Both the position numbers and the translations under genes were made by a program. From Varibaculum timonense_A (GTDB lineage Bacteria > Actinomycetota > Actinomycetes > Actinomycetales > Actinomycetaceae): a DNA stretch of 64,000 nucleotides. The stretch lies in NCBI RefSeq assembly GCF_027694345.1, contig NZ_JAQEVU010000006.1, positions 1 to 64,000 of the forward strand, given 5' to 3'. The notes under the pieces were generated by a model, which did not search any database, was not told the DNA's origin, and saw only the letters and a list, made by a program, of their open reading frames with translations. Below are positions 52,549 to 61,824 of the stretch, in pieces (within the stretch, counting starts at the first letter, position 1; every line of letters begins with the position of its first letter).

Positions 52549-52593
52549 TTTGGTTTCGGCGCTGACTAAAGGTTTTGAATATATGCTTGCCTT

Positions 52594-53535
52594 ATGGCAA
52601 GTGATACTCAAATCCAGGTACGCAAGATTGACACTGAATACTCGCTAGCTGAAATTACTGATTTTGGGGCGCAGGTGCTTTCTTGGACTCCGCGGGGGCA
52701 AAATCCAGTTGTTTGGCTGTCTGACCAAGCTAGTTTTTCGGGGGACACTACCGTGCGAGGTGGAATCCCGATTTGTTTGCCCTGGTTCGGCAATCCCAGG
52801 TTTTCGCCGGCAGCCCCGGCAGGTGCAGCTGGTAATCATGGTTTTGCGAAAACTACTGTTTGGGAGCGGGTTGATAGCGCCTCAAGCCCAGCGGTGCAAG
52901 TTCCAGGGGGAAAAGGAATTGAATTCCCTAGGTCGCAAATGCCCGGTAATGGGGATATCCAAGCGGGCGCTGAAGCGGGCTATAAAGTGCTGACCTATCG
53001 CCTGTCACATAAAGGCGGAGAACTATTTCCCCATGCTTTTTCAGCACAGCTAACAATCGAGGTGGGTAAGACTCTACGGCTGATATTGGAGGCGGTAAAT
53101 ACCGATGATCACCCGTTCACATTTGAGGCGGTATTCCATACCTACCTGGGATTTAGTGATTTAAGGCAGTGTGAGCTTCACGGTCTGGAACACGCAGTTT
53201 TCTTAGATACTTTAACTGACAAGAAAGCTAGTGAAGACCAGCCGATTACTTTTAATCAGTCATTTGACCGGATTTATGATTCCGCTTCTAACCTGGAAAT
53301 TTATGATTCAGCTTGGAGGAGGAAGATTTGGTTAAAGAAATCGGGGTCTAAATCCACTATCGTGTGGACACCGTGGGATCGGTTTATTAAAGATTTTAGC
53401 GATATTCCCGACCAGGAAGTTTACCGATTTGCCGGAATTGAGTTTGGAAACGCACGCGAAAATGCGCTTTTGCTGCAGCCGGGTCAAAGCCACCGGCTCG
53501 CCCTGGAGATTGGAGTAGATTCCCTACCTGATTAG
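52594..53535 (+). CDS. D-hexose-6-phosphate mutarotase (YeaD/aldose epimerase family)
   Basis: Interconverts alpha and beta anomers of hexose-6-phosphates. 313 residues, a galactose-mutarotase-like beta sandwich. GGIPICLPWFG (about 58-68) and GNHGFAKTTVWE (catalytic His region) are YeaD hallmarks; the second catalytic Glu is expected in FAGIEFGNARENA near residue 290. No signal peptide. It ends shortly before a bidirectional terminator, and may be transcribed with htpX. Confidence 0.85.
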   Translation: MASDTQIQVRKIDTEYSLAEITDFGAQVLSWTPRGQNPVVWLSDQASFSGDTTVRGGIPICLPWFGNPRFSPAAPAGAAGNHGFAKTTVWERVDSASSPAVQVPGGKGIEFPRSQMPGNGDIQAGAEAGYKVLTYRLSHKGGELFPHAFSAQLTIEVGKTLRLILEAVNTDDHPFTFEAVFHTYLGFSDLRQCELHGLEHAVFLDTLTDKKASEDQPITFNQSFDRIYDSASNLEIYDSAWRRKIWLKKSGSKSTIVWTPWDRFIKDFSDIPDQEVYRFAGIEFGNARENALLLQPGQSHRLALEIGVDSLPD

Positions 53536-53613
53536 GGGTAATTGGCTTCTAATCGGCACTTATTTGTCCGGAGGATTCAGCCCCAAAATACTATTTGAGC
53601 TGATGATACTTTA

Positions 53614-53645
53614 TTGGGGGGGCGCTGCTTGGCAGCGCCCCCCAA
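53614..53645. terminator. Bidirectional hairpin terminator
   Basis: TTGGGGGG and CGCTGC on the left pair with GCAGCG and CCCCCCAA on the right around a 3-base loop. It separates the convergent mutarotase gene (plus) and ABC permease gene (minus). Confidence 0.8.
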
Positions 53646-53677
53646 ACTGCAATCGGGCTATTGACCCATCTGCTTGT

Positions 53678-56494
53678 TTACTCGTCAGCACTAGCTAAAG
53701 CAGCTACCGGGCTGGCTTTAGCGGCTTGGCGACCGGGCAGCACCGAGGCTAGGAAACAGAACCCTTCAGTTACCAGGATTATTATCCCTAACCAGAGCCA
53801 CGGGATTTGCAGGTGAATGTCTTTCGGACTTATGAAACCATTGAAAGGCATACATTGCATCACGAACCATGAGAACAGTATCGACATTCCAATCCCGACA
53901 ATCAGCGCCCCTAATCCGATTAGCGTCCCCTCGGTCAGCAGCATGGCGCGAATCTGTTTTTGAGTAAAACCAACAGCCCGGAGTAGAGCGTTTTCGCGTT
54001 TGCGATCAACTACTGAAAGACTCAAAGTATTCGCGACCCCCACCAAGGAGACCAGGGCAGATACCCCTAATAGGGATAGCAGAATGGTCATCAGTATTTT
54101 TAGCAGCAGATTAACGGAGGCAGTAATAATTACCCCTCCAGTTTGAGCTAAAGAATCTGCCGGAGCCAAGGTTGATAGCTCCTGAATGTCCTCCAAAATC
54201 TCGGTAGGGGTTTTTTCCATATTCATTTTGAAGATTACGCCTGCCGGATTATTCCCGGTTTCACTGGGGGTAATACTGTCTAAATCAGCTCGTGACAATA
54301 CTAGATAGGAGCCAAATGTAGAGCTAGGGAAGGCTTGATTTTCTTTAGGAGCCTTCGTTAAAGCTACTGTCAGCTTCTGTCCGCTAGCAAAAGTTAAGGT
54401 CACCTTTGCGGGGAGCTTGTTCTCGTCCTCGGTCATTAACCAGGCAGTACCTTTCTGAGGGGTTTTAACCTGATGACGTAATACCGCCTCGGGATTATCG
54501 GGCAAACCGACTGCTAAAACTGACCGATTTTCTGGCTTTTGCTTGCCGGAATCGGTGGCAATCGCATCCGAGGTGTTTCCGGTTTCACCCTCCCCCTTAT
54601 CCGGAGCCGAGCTGGTTTCTGCTTCTTTCTCGCCCTCGTAAGCTTCTACCCTTTCGAGCGCTATGTTTAGTTGAACCGGTTTACCGTTTTCATCATGAGC
54701 CTCTTTGATAATCCGAGAGGGTAGAGAAGCAACCTTATTTACGCTCTGAAGCTTCGGTAATTTCTTGGTTATCGCCTCGGGCATCTGATGGGAGTCATTT
54801 ACGGCAACTAGCGACATATCCACTGAAAAACGGCGGTTTACTTCGTCAGTGATTGTGCTTTGTAAAGATAGTGTACCTACCAAAATCGTTGCCATTAAGG
54901 TTACCCCTAACACCAGGGCAGTCCCGGTAGCCCCAGTGCGATTAGGATCGCGTTTTACATTTTCCCCCGCCAATTTTAAAGTCGCAGAACGGGCTGCAAA
55001 AGGACGAGTTAGGGCGGCAGTGAATGCCGGTAGGAAACTGCGGCAAGCTAGCAGGGTTGCCAGGAAAATAAATAGGCATCCTCCCAGGGCACAAGTGAGG
55101 GAAATAGCCATATCTGTTTCGTTGTTATTTCCTTTATTAACCCAGGCGATTATCCAAAGCCCCACCCCAGCCAGGCTAAACAGGCCCATGAATACACCGC
55201 GCACAATGTGGCGTTTCTTCTTACCCATTTTGTTTAGCTCCATGGGGTTCAAGGCGGCTACCGGCAAGATTTTCGCTAGTCCCAGGGTAGGACGCATTCC
55301 GCCAATCAAAGGCACTATTATCCCGGTTAAGAGTGATACCACTACCGGGGTAAAACCGATTATTTGCATCGCTTGGGTAAATGAGCCAATCATTCCGGTT
55401 GCTACTGCCACCACAATCGAGGCAGTCCACCCTAAGGCAGTTCCCAGAAGCGCAGCGATTACGCCCACCATAATGCATTCGGAAAATGCGGAACGCCTGA
55501 TTTGAGAAACGGTAGCCCCCACGCAGCGTAGCAGGGCGGTTTCTCGCCTCCGCCTAGCTAGAACCACCTGGAAAGTTACAGAAACGATTCCAATACATAC
55601 CAGCACCGCTAGCAGTGGGAAAGCTAGGGAAGCCGCTTGTAACCCGATTGTTTTCGCCACACCGCTATCGGAGGATTTTTGTAGCGCCTCTACGGTAACT
55701 ACCCAGCAATCTTCGGATAGCAGTTTATTGTCATTTAGGTATTTACCGAGTTTTTGCACTACCTCTTTGGGATCTTGCTGGGTGTTTACCAGGATTTTCG
55801 AGGGTGCTTCTTTTGCGTAACTGCTTAGCTGCTTGGTTAGCTGGGCTGAGTAATACACATCCGGCAGGTTCCCGATTCTCATAGCGGCATCTTGTTTAAT
55901 AGTGCCGGTAATCGTAACCGGAATGGTTTTCTCTTTCCCGGTGTATCCCCCGTTTACTAGCTCATCAACTTTAAGTTCAATCCGGTCACCGATTTTAGTT
56001 TTGCCATTTTCCAGGTAGCTTTCGCCCAAAAGTATTTCATTTTGCCCACTAGGGTAGCGTCCCTCAGCTAAGGGAGGGCGATAATAGCCTTCAGGTAATA
56101 GCCCTGTTCCGAACAAATAAACAGTTTTCTCATTGATAGTGGTGACCGTCATCGGATAGTAAAGCGGCTGTAAGTCAAGGTCTTTACCGACAGCGTTACG
56201 AATAGCGTCTTGTTTTTTCAGAATACCTTCATAGTCGTTACCGGGGATTTTGTCCCAGGCAACGATACCTTTAACGGCCTCACCGCTGTCGGTATCGTAT
56301 TGTTCGCCCTCGTTAGTTATCTGTACCTGGGTATTCTGGTTGAATTGGGTTTCTCCGACCCCCATCACCCAACTCATTACGGAGGCAAAACTGCTGGCTC
56401 CGCAAATAAAAACACAGCAAATAATGATAGCGATGGCAGTTGCTACATATTGGCGGCTATGCGCTTTCAGGTTTGCTTTTGTTAAAAACAACAT
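53678..56494 (-). CDS. FtsX-type ABC transporter permease (large, two FtsX domains)
   Basis: 938-residue membrane subunit of a MacB/LolCE/BceB-like transporter. Membrane helix near 15-40, a large external domain (about 45-285), a first FtsX block of helices (about 290-400) including ARRRRETALLRCVGAT, helices near 430-480, a second external domain (about 550-790), and a second FtsX block (about 800-930) with SVVDRKRENALLRAVGFT. Such proteins extract or extrude peptides and lipids rather than import solutes. The ATG directly abuts the stop of its ATPase gene (TAAATG). It is last in a four-gene run. Confidence 0.88.
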   Translation of the reverse strand: MLFLTKANLKAHSRQYVATAIAIIICCVFICGASSFASVMSWVMGVGETQFNQNTQVQITNEGEQYDTDSGEAVKGIVAWDKIPGNDYEGILKKQDAIRNAVGKDLDLQPLYYPMTVTTINEKTVYLFGTGLLPEGYYRPPLAEGRYPSGQNEILLGESYLENGKTKIGDRIELKVDELVNGGYTGKEKTIPVTITGTIKQDAAMRIGNLPDVYYSAQLTKQLSSYAKEAPSKILVNTQQDPKEVVQKLGKYLNDNKLLSEDCWVVTVEALQKSSDSGVAKTIGLQAASLAFPLLAVLVCIGIVSVTFQVVLARRRRETALLRCVGATVSQIRRSAFSECIMVGVIAALLGTALGWTASIVVAVATGMIGSFTQAMQIIGFTPVVVSLLTGIIVPLIGGMRPTLGLAKILPVAALNPMELNKMGKKKRHIVRGVFMGLFSLAGVGLWIIAWVNKGNNNETDMAISLTCALGGCLFIFLATLLACRSFLPAFTAALTRPFAARSATLKLAGENVKRDPNRTGATGTALVLGVTLMATILVGTLSLQSTITDEVNRRFSVDMSLVAVNDSHQMPEAITKKLPKLQSVNKVASLPSRIIKEAHDENGKPVQLNIALERVEAYEGEKEAETSSAPDKGEGETGNTSDAIATDSGKQKPENRSVLAVGLPDNPEAVLRHQVKTPQKGTAWLMTEDENKLPAKVTLTFASGQKLTVALTKAPKENQAFPSSTFGSYLVLSRADLDSITPSETGNNPAGVIFKMNMEKTPTEILEDIQELSTLAPADSLAQTGGVIITASVNLLLKILMTILLSLLGVSALVSLVGVANTLSLSVVDRKRENALLRAVGFTQKQIRAMLLTEGTLIGLGALIVGIGMSILFSWFVMQCMPFNGFISPKDIHLQIPWLWLGIIILVTEGFCFLASVLPGRQAAKASPVAALASADE

Positions 56495-57244
56495 TTAAAT
56501 CACCTGTGCCAGTTCTTCGCGGCTGGGTTGGTTAAGTTCTTGGGTTACTTGCCCGTCGCGAACCACCAGTACCCGGTCAGCTACCGAGGCGGCGCGAGCA
56601 TCATGGGTTACCATCACTACGGTTTGTCCCAACTTGTTTACCGCTTCCCGCAGCAGTTTTAGCACTTCCATTGACGAGGACGAGTCCAGATTTCCCGTGG
56701 GCTCATCAGCTACCAACAGGGCTGGTTTGGCTACCAGGGCGCGAGCTACCGCTACCCGCTGCTGTTGTCCCCCTGATAGTTCTGCCGGTTTATGGGTTAG
56801 ACGGTCTTGCAAATTCAAGATTTCGATAATCTGTTTTTCCCATTCAGGAGCAGTTTTCTTTCCTGATAGCAGCGCGGGCAGATGGATATTTTCTGCTGCC
56901 GTTAAAGTGGGGATTAAGTTGAATGATTGAAACACAAACCCGATATGGTCGCGGCGAAATTTGGTGAGTTTAGTGTCATCCATAGCGGCCAGGTTTTGCC
57001 CGGCAACCGTAACCAGTCCACTGGTAACCGCGTCTAGTCCCGCTAAGCAATGCAGCAAAGTTGATTTACCAGAACCGGAAGGCCCAACGATGGCAGTAAA
57101 TTGACCGGAGTAAATATCCACGTTCACCCCGTTGAGGGCGCGGACTTCAACTTCTCCTTGCCGATAAATCTTGTAAACATCTTTTAAGCTCACCAAAGAA
57201 CGTCTATTGGCTGGCATTTGCGGATAGTTTCCATTTTGAATCAT
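56495..57244 (-). CDS. ABC transporter ATPase, MacB/LolD type
   Basis: ATPase partner of the large FtsX-type permease. From ATG 57244 it is 249 residues with Walker A GPSGSGKST, Q-loop FVFQSFNLIPTLTAAEN, signature LSGGQQQRVAVARAL, Walker B LLVADEPTGNLDS and H-loop MVTHDARAA. The FNLIPTLTA and EPTGNLD patterns are those of the LolD/MacB/FtsE group. The frame extends to a TTG at 57283, but AGAAAGAG eight bases before the ATG at 57244 favours the shorter form. It is the third gene of the run. Confidence 0.9.
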   Translation of the reverse strand: MIQNGNYPQMPANRRSLVSLKDVYKIYRQGEVEVRALNGVNVDIYSGQFTAIVGPSGSGKSTLLHCLAGLDAVTSGLVTVAGQNLAAMDDTKLTKFRRDHIGFVFQSFNLIPTLTAAENIHLPALLSGKKTAPEWEKQIIEILNLQDRLTHKPAELSGGQQQRVAVARALVAKPALLVADEPTGNLDSSSSMEVLKLLREAVNKLGQTVVMVTHDARAASVADRVLVVRDGQVTQELNQPSREELAQVI

Positions 57245-57310
57245 GGCTGCTCTTTCTCTAGTTGGTCCATTCATATCTAACAAGTTATTTTCTTTGCTTC
57301 CGGTTCACCA

Positions 57311-58852
57311 TCACTTAGGCAATGATTTTTTCTTATAGCTAGCTCTACCTGACATAGGGGATTGGGCTACACTGCCGCTCCGGTTAAGTGCCATAAACGT
57401 CCCGATCTGTACTAATACACTTACCGCTAACATGGCTGCCATCGGGGCAGTAATCTTTAGGGTTGTTTGTAGCTCTTCGCTTACCCCTAGACCGCCATTA
57501 GCTACCAGTAAGGTTAAAAATAGGATTACCCCCAGGATTAGCTGGCTGAATCCGAAAATGTAGGGCAAGATTATTTCCCACCATTTTGCTCTGCGAATAG
57601 TACGTGGCGGGCATCCTAACTGGAGCAATAGGGCTTTTTGGGTTCGGCTTTGCTCATTATCTGCAGTGGTGCTCACGGCTACGCAAAGACAGGTGAGGGC
57701 GGCTACCAAACCAGCGGTAATAAGCCATCCGCTGCGAATATCGGTTTGCAGTAATGAAAAAAACTCGCCCTCGCTACTTAAAAGTGACTGCCAAGCCCCG
57801 GCGCTTTCGCTGGAACCGGGGAGGGTGGGGTCGCCAGATCCTTTCCAAAGATAGGGAAAAATAGTTAAGAACATGAAAGTTAGCAGGTAACTTAGCACTA
57901 AGGATAGTACCGGGGTAATTGATACCCAGTATCTTTGCGGGTGGAGACGGATATTTCGCACTGCTAAAAGCAGACTTAAGTGGCGAGTGCGACTTAGTGG
58001 CCAAACCGCTAAATAGAGGGCATTCGCTGGTAAAAATATTCCGAAAATCCAAGCGAAAAGTAAACAAAATAGGAATATCACTACCGCTAATAGCAGGGGA
58101 GTTAGCGGGAGAATAAACGATAGCCCCGGAATCGAGACCAGGCAGGCACCGATAAATATTAATCCTATTGTTGCCCCTGACAGCTCGCTGACTCTGCTGC
58201 GGGAGCGTAAGTAGCGGGGGATGCCAGTGTATTTACGGGTTAGGGTCAGCGCTTTCAACAGAGGAACTATCGCTAATACTAAGAAAATTATTATCACTGT
58301 GCTAATAGGTGGGATTAGGTTAAATCCGCCTAGAGGCATTCCTAATAGTTTCAGCTTTCCCAATAGCGGTACAGATGCAAAGTAGAGCGTTACTCCCCCA
58401 AGCCATCCCAGCCCCGCATAAACGAGCATCGATAATGCACATACCAGAAACCTGGTGTGAAAGGGGGCCCCTAATTTTCCTAAAGTATTTAATAACTCAG
58501 CTAATCTGCGTTCATCTAGGGTTAGACGATTCCACCACAAAATTGTTAAGGGAAAAACAATCAGAGTCACCGCAGCGGTGAACATTAATCCGTACAGTAC
58601 GGTCACTACGTCTGCTAATTGGTTCCCTAAATCAGATTCGCGCAGCGAAAATAAGTCTTGTACCGAGCCAGCACATTGAAAATCTGCTCCCGAGAGACAA
58701 AAGATACCTAGACGGAAAGCCGCTTTTATTCCTCCTAGTAGCAAACAAATACTATAAGCAGGCAAACAAGCTGAGAAAAGAGACAAAAACTCCGCAGTTT
58801 TCGGATAATGGAACCGCCGCGACCAGCTATAAACAAGTTGTAGGGTTCGCAT
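57311..58852 (-). CDS. Putative ABC transporter permease with many helices
   Basis: 513 residues, very hydrophobic, about ten to twelve predicted helices, with no large external domain. A weak FtsX-like arrangement is visible (DNEQSRTQKALLLQLGCPPRTIRRA near residue 400 resembles the FtsX cytoplasmic loop). Its ATG directly abuts the stop of the ATPase gene at 58853 (TAAATG), so the two form a transporter. The family is only partly recognisable; substrate unknown. Confidence 0.7.
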   Translation of the reverse strand: MRTLQLVYSWSRRFHYPKTAEFLSLFSACLPAYSICLLLGGIKAAFRLGIFCLSGADFQCAGSVQDLFSLRESDLGNQLADVVTVLYGLMFTAAVTLIVFPLTILWWNRLTLDERRLAELLNTLGKLGAPFHTRFLVCALSMLVYAGLGWLGGVTLYFASVPLLGKLKLLGMPLGGFNLIPPISTVIIIFLVLAIVPLLKALTLTRKYTGIPRYLRSRSRVSELSGATIGLIFIGACLVSIPGLSFILPLTPLLLAVVIFLFCLLFAWIFGIFLPANALYLAVWPLSRTRHLSLLLAVRNIRLHPQRYWVSITPVLSLVLSYLLTFMFLTIFPYLWKGSGDPTLPGSSESAGAWQSLLSSEGEFFSLLQTDIRSGWLITAGLVAALTCLCVAVSTTADNEQSRTQKALLLQLGCPPRTIRRAKWWEIILPYIFGFSQLILGVILFLTLLVANGGLGVSEELQTTLKITAPMAAMLAVSVLVQIGTFMALNRSGSVAQSPMSGRASYKKKSLPK

Positions 58853-59551
58853 TTAGTTTTCCCCAGGATTCTCCGGCAAAGCCGTTTTGGTTCTATCGGA
58901 AACTATCAATCCGTCCCGTAAAGTAATCGTGCGTTCGCACCAGCTAGTGTCCTGTGAATTAAGGCTAGTTACCAGCAGGGTGGCTCTCGTTTGTTGAGCG
59001 GTAGTAGATAGCACCTGCATGATTTCTTGCGCCGTTACCTCATCTAACCGGTCCGTCGGCTGGTCGGCGATAATTATTTCTGGTTTTCCAACTAGGGCGC
59101 GCGCCAGAGCTACTTTTTGTCGTAACGCAGCCGATAGATTTCCACTTATTTGACTAGCAATGGTTTCTAAACCCAGTTTTTCCAGCTCTCTTTGGGTACG
59201 AGACATAGCCTCGGCGCGCCCTATCCGTTTTAACAGCAGTGGTAAAGCCACATTTTCTCGTACGCTCAGCTGGTCTACTAGCTGCTCTGATTGGAAAACA
59301 AATCCAAATTTTTGCCGGCGTAGAGCCTGTAAATCTCGCCGGGAGTAATCGTTAAGTCGGCTACTGCCTAAATAAATCTCGCCACTAGAGGGCGCAATAA
59401 TCCCACTGAGTAGGTAAAGTAGCGTAGTTTTTCCCACCCCGGATGGCCCGGTAAATGCTACCTGGCTGGCAGTGGGAATATGTAAATCAATCCCCGCTAA
59501 AACGGTGCGTGAACCATAAACTTTAGTTAATGCGCCGGTAGATATATCCAT
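58853..59551 (-). CDS. ABC transporter ATPase
   Basis: 232 residues, first gene of the run that ends at 53678. Walker A GPSGVGKTT, Q-loop FVFQSEQLVDQLSVREN, Walker B IIIADQPTDRLDE and switch region LVTSLNSQD. The signature is degenerate (LSAALRQKVALARAL instead of LSGGQ), the catalytic Glu of Walker B is Gln (ADQP), and the switch His is replaced (TSLN). Two such changes suggest weak or no ATP hydrolysis, so it may work as an asymmetric or regulatory partner. It resembles LolD/MacB-type ATPases. Confidence 0.85.
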   Translation of the reverse strand: MDISTGALTKVYGSRTVLAGIDLHIPTASQVAFTGPSGVGKTTLLYLLSGIIAPSSGEIYLGSSRLNDYSRRDLQALRRQKFGFVFQSEQLVDQLSVRENVALPLLLKRIGRAEAMSRTQRELEKLGLETIASQISGNLSAALRQKVALARALVGKPEIIIADQPTDRLDEVTAQEIMQVLSTTAQQTRATLLVTSLNSQDTSWCERTITLRDGLIVSDRTKTALPENPGEN

Positions 59552-59604
59552 ATTCTCTATTGTTGCGGGCGGCAGTCATTCCGGTTAGCACCTTAAAGCT
59601 AGTT

Positions 59605-59630
59605 TTTAGGTAGTGCTAGCTCTACCTAAA
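59605..59630. promoter_or_regulatory. 26-bp palindrome in the divergent ABC / two-component promoter
   Basis: TTTAGGTAG (59605-59613) and CTACCTAAA (59622-59630) are perfect inverted arms; the 8-base centre TGCTAGCT is itself palindromic but for its outermost pair. It lies between the ABC operon (minus, starts 59551) and the histidine kinase (plus, starts 59684), where a LuxR-type regulator would bind. Confidence 0.55.
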
Positions 59631-59683
59631 TAATAGTGAGCACGCTCTGTCGGAACGCTAGTGCTTGCCAATAGGATAGAAAC

Positions 59684-61090
59684 ATGCAGCGAATAGATCC
59701 CTTTTTCCAGGGAATAAACGACAAAAAACGGGTGGCTCCCCGCATGGCGCTGCTGCTAGGGCCAGCCTATTTTGTAGTAGAACTCTTAGCGCTGCTAGTG
59801 CATTTAGCGTTCATGCTGATTCATCCTAAAAAAGCTCGCATCACCCTCGCCAACTACACATGCGCAGTGCGTTATCGCGCTGGAGCAATGCTCGGTAAAC
59901 CGGACGCGAACATTTGGCATCTTTGGGCTATCCCCGGGAATGATTCTTTATTGACCGGAGAGGGAAAACTTGCCCAACCAGCTAAAACCAACCGCGACAT
60001 CCCTATATTGCTGTTTTGCCTGTTCGTTAATGCTATTAGTTTCTGGGTGCTAGTAGTTTTGGGCTACCTGGTAACCCAGTTCTTTCAATTCTATTTCCAG
60101 CGGCTGCTAGCGCCGCTATCGCTGGGGGGCGGTTCGCCAGATTTAATCGCGACCATAGCGTTATGGCTGGTATTTAGCCTAGCGGCGGCTATTTACCCGC
60201 GAATCATCTATTCGATTGCGCAAGGCAATCCGATGGACGAGCAAGAAATCAGGCAGCTACATCGTTCTCGCCGGGAAATCGTAGATGCTTTCGAGATTGA
60301 ACGCCGCCGGATTGAACGCGACCTGCATGATGGGGCACAACAATACTTAGTGGCCGCTTCCATGAAAGTTGGAGAGGCGGAACTTTCTCTTAGTCTACTG
60401 GAACACGAATTGGCGAAGGCTGCGGCTTTAAAGGACGCTGAATCTAGTCAAGACCGACCGGGGAAAGCATCCGGGGGAGCGGTATTGGGCGAGGACGCGC
60501 CTCCTGCGGAACCTGCCGGGTCTTTAGACGGTTCTATAAATCAGGAATCAGTCTCCCTACCGCAGTTCAGCGCAAAAATACAGGAGGTACTTTCTTTACT
60601 GCGGCAGGCGCAAGACGCTAACGATAGATCCTTAGTGGCGCTCAGACGCACAGTTGCGGGGGTGCATCCGAAAGTATTGTCCGATAAGGGACTAGCGGAG
60701 GCAGTGCGAGACGTGTGCGCAGATTCTCCGGTGCAAGTTGAGATGCATCTGCCGGAAGAGTTACCGTCTCTACCGGCTGGAGCCGCTGCTGCCGCCTATT
60801 ATTTGGTGTGCGAATCTCTAACTAATATCGCCAAACATGTTGCAAATCCTAAAGCATCTTTGCTGATAGTTGCGGGTTCTTCCCTGGTTATTTCCATAGT
60901 GGATAATGGGGGTGGGGGTGCGAAAATCATTCCGGGACACGGCTTGGCAGGTTTGCAGGCACGCCTAGAGGCTTTCGGGGGAAACTTGCGGATACTTTCA
61001 CCTCTGGGCGGGCCAACTACGGTGCGCGCCGAGATTCCGATTCTAATTCCTAGCGTTGAGGAGGACGGGTTTGAAAATCATCTTGGCTGA
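59684..61090 (+). CDS. Sensor histidine kinase (HisKA_3 / NarX-DesK type)
   Basis: 468 residues. Two or three membrane helices (about 25-50, 105-130, 150-180) with little outside the membrane, a short linker, HisKA_3 with phospho-acceptor His215 in IERDLHDGAQQYLV, a variable insert (about 250-300), and the HATPase_c end (YYLVCESLTNIAKHV, VDNGGGG, GHGLAGLQARLEAFGG). The small external part suggests sensing inside the membrane, as in LiaS-like antibiotic-stress kinases. AGGA precedes the ATG. It overlaps the regulator gene by 20 bases. Confidence 0.88.
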   Translation: MQRIDPFFQGINDKKRVAPRMALLLGPAYFVVELLALLVHLAFMLIHPKKARITLANYTCAVRYRAGAMLGKPDANIWHLWAIPGNDSLLTGEGKLAQPAKTNRDIPILLFCLFVNAISFWVLVVLGYLVTQFFQFYFQRLLAPLSLGGGSPDLIATIALWLVFSLAAAIYPRIIYSIAQGNPMDEQEIRQLHRSRREIVDAFEIERRRIERDLHDGAQQYLVAASMKVGEAELSLSLLEHELAKAAALKDAESSQDRPGKASGGAVLGEDAPPAEPAGSLDGSINQESVSLPQFSAKIQEVLSLLRQAQDANDRSLVALRRTVAGVHPKVLSDKGLAEAVRDVCADSPVQVEMHLPEELPSLPAGAAAAAYYLVCESLTNIAKHVANPKASLLIVAGSSLVISIVDNGGGGAKIIPGHGLAGLQARLEAFGGNLRILSPLGGPTTVRAEIPILIPSVEEDGFENHLG

Positions 61091-61757
61091 TGACGCCACT
61101 TTGATTCGGGAGGGCTTAGCGGGGCTATTGGAGCGATTAGGGAATCAAGTAATCGCTCAAGCCGAGGACGTGCCCTCTCTGTTAAAAGTGGTCGATCAGA
61201 TATACCAGGGCGACCAGGTTCCCGATATTTTGATAACCGATGTGCGAATGCCTCCAGGTATGAGTGACGATGGCTTGCGCGCCGCCGTACAGATTCGGGA
61301 AAAATATCCTGACCTGGGAATCATGGTTCTCAGCCAGTATGTGGCTCCCGCCTATGCGGCTCAGCTTTTTAGTTCCGAACAGTTTTCACTGCCGGGAAAT
61401 CATGCGGGTGGTACCGGTTACCTGTTAAAAGAGCGGGTCTCACGGGTGGCAGATTTTTTGAATGCGCTCAAAACTGTGGCTAGTGGCGGGGTAGTGGTAG
61501 ATCCGGAAGTAGCAGTTAAGTTGGTGCGGGAACGCAGTTCTGCTCTTTCCAGCCTCACTCCTCGCGAAAACGAAGTTTTAGAGCTGATGGCGCAAGGTTT
61601 AGCGAATGAGGAAATCGCGGCGAAACTGTTTCTATCCGGCGCATCAGTGGCTAAACATATTGCGAATGTGTTCATGAAGTTGGGTTTAACCCCGGATGAA
61701 CCCAACCGCCGGGTGCGAGCCGTCCTCGCCTACCTGACCGCCACCGGTTTACGTTAG
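61071..61757 (+). CDS. LuxR/NarL-family response regulator
   Basis: 228 residues from TTG at 61071, chosen because AGGAGG at 61059-61064 is six bases upstream. Receiver domain 1-130 with Asp pair at 6-7 (LADDA), phospho-acceptor Asp57 (LITDVRMPPG) and Lys in GYLLKERV; there is an insert of about nine residues (SSEQFSLPGNHAG) before that Lys compared with relatives. C-terminal LuxR helix-turn-helix (LTPRENEVLELMAQGLANEE, VAKHIANVFMKLGL). Likely controls the divergent ABC genes through the 59605-59630 palindrome. Confidence 0.88.
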   Translation: MKIILADDATLIREGLAGLLERLGNQVIAQAEDVPSLLKVVDQIYQGDQVPDILITDVRMPPGMSDDGLRAAVQIREKYPDLGIMVLSQYVAPAYAAQLFSSEQFSLPGNHAGGTGYLLKERVSRVADFLNALKTVASGGVVVDPEVAVKLVRERSSALSSLTPRENEVLELMAQGLANEEIAAKLFLSGASVAKHIANVFMKLGLTPDEPNRRVRAVLAYLTATGLR

Positions 61758-61773
61758 CTAGGCGAACCGGTGG
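61741..61773. terminator. Hairpin between convergent regulator gene and nagA
   Basis: CCACCGGTT (61741-61749) pairs with AACCGGTGG (61765-61773), loop 15 bases. It includes the regulator stop codon. Weak T-rich sequence (TTGCCGTTTTG) follows. It may separate the two convergent genes. Confidence 0.4.
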
Positions 61774-61824
61774 TTGCCGTTTTGAGCAGTGAAAATAGCC
61801 TTAAATCAGCTTAGCCAACCGCTC

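Noticed and set aside
54849..55505. 218-codon frame on the plus strand opposite the large ABC permease
   Set aside because: Shadow of a conserved FtsX-domain gene; no start context and a repetitive basic composition.
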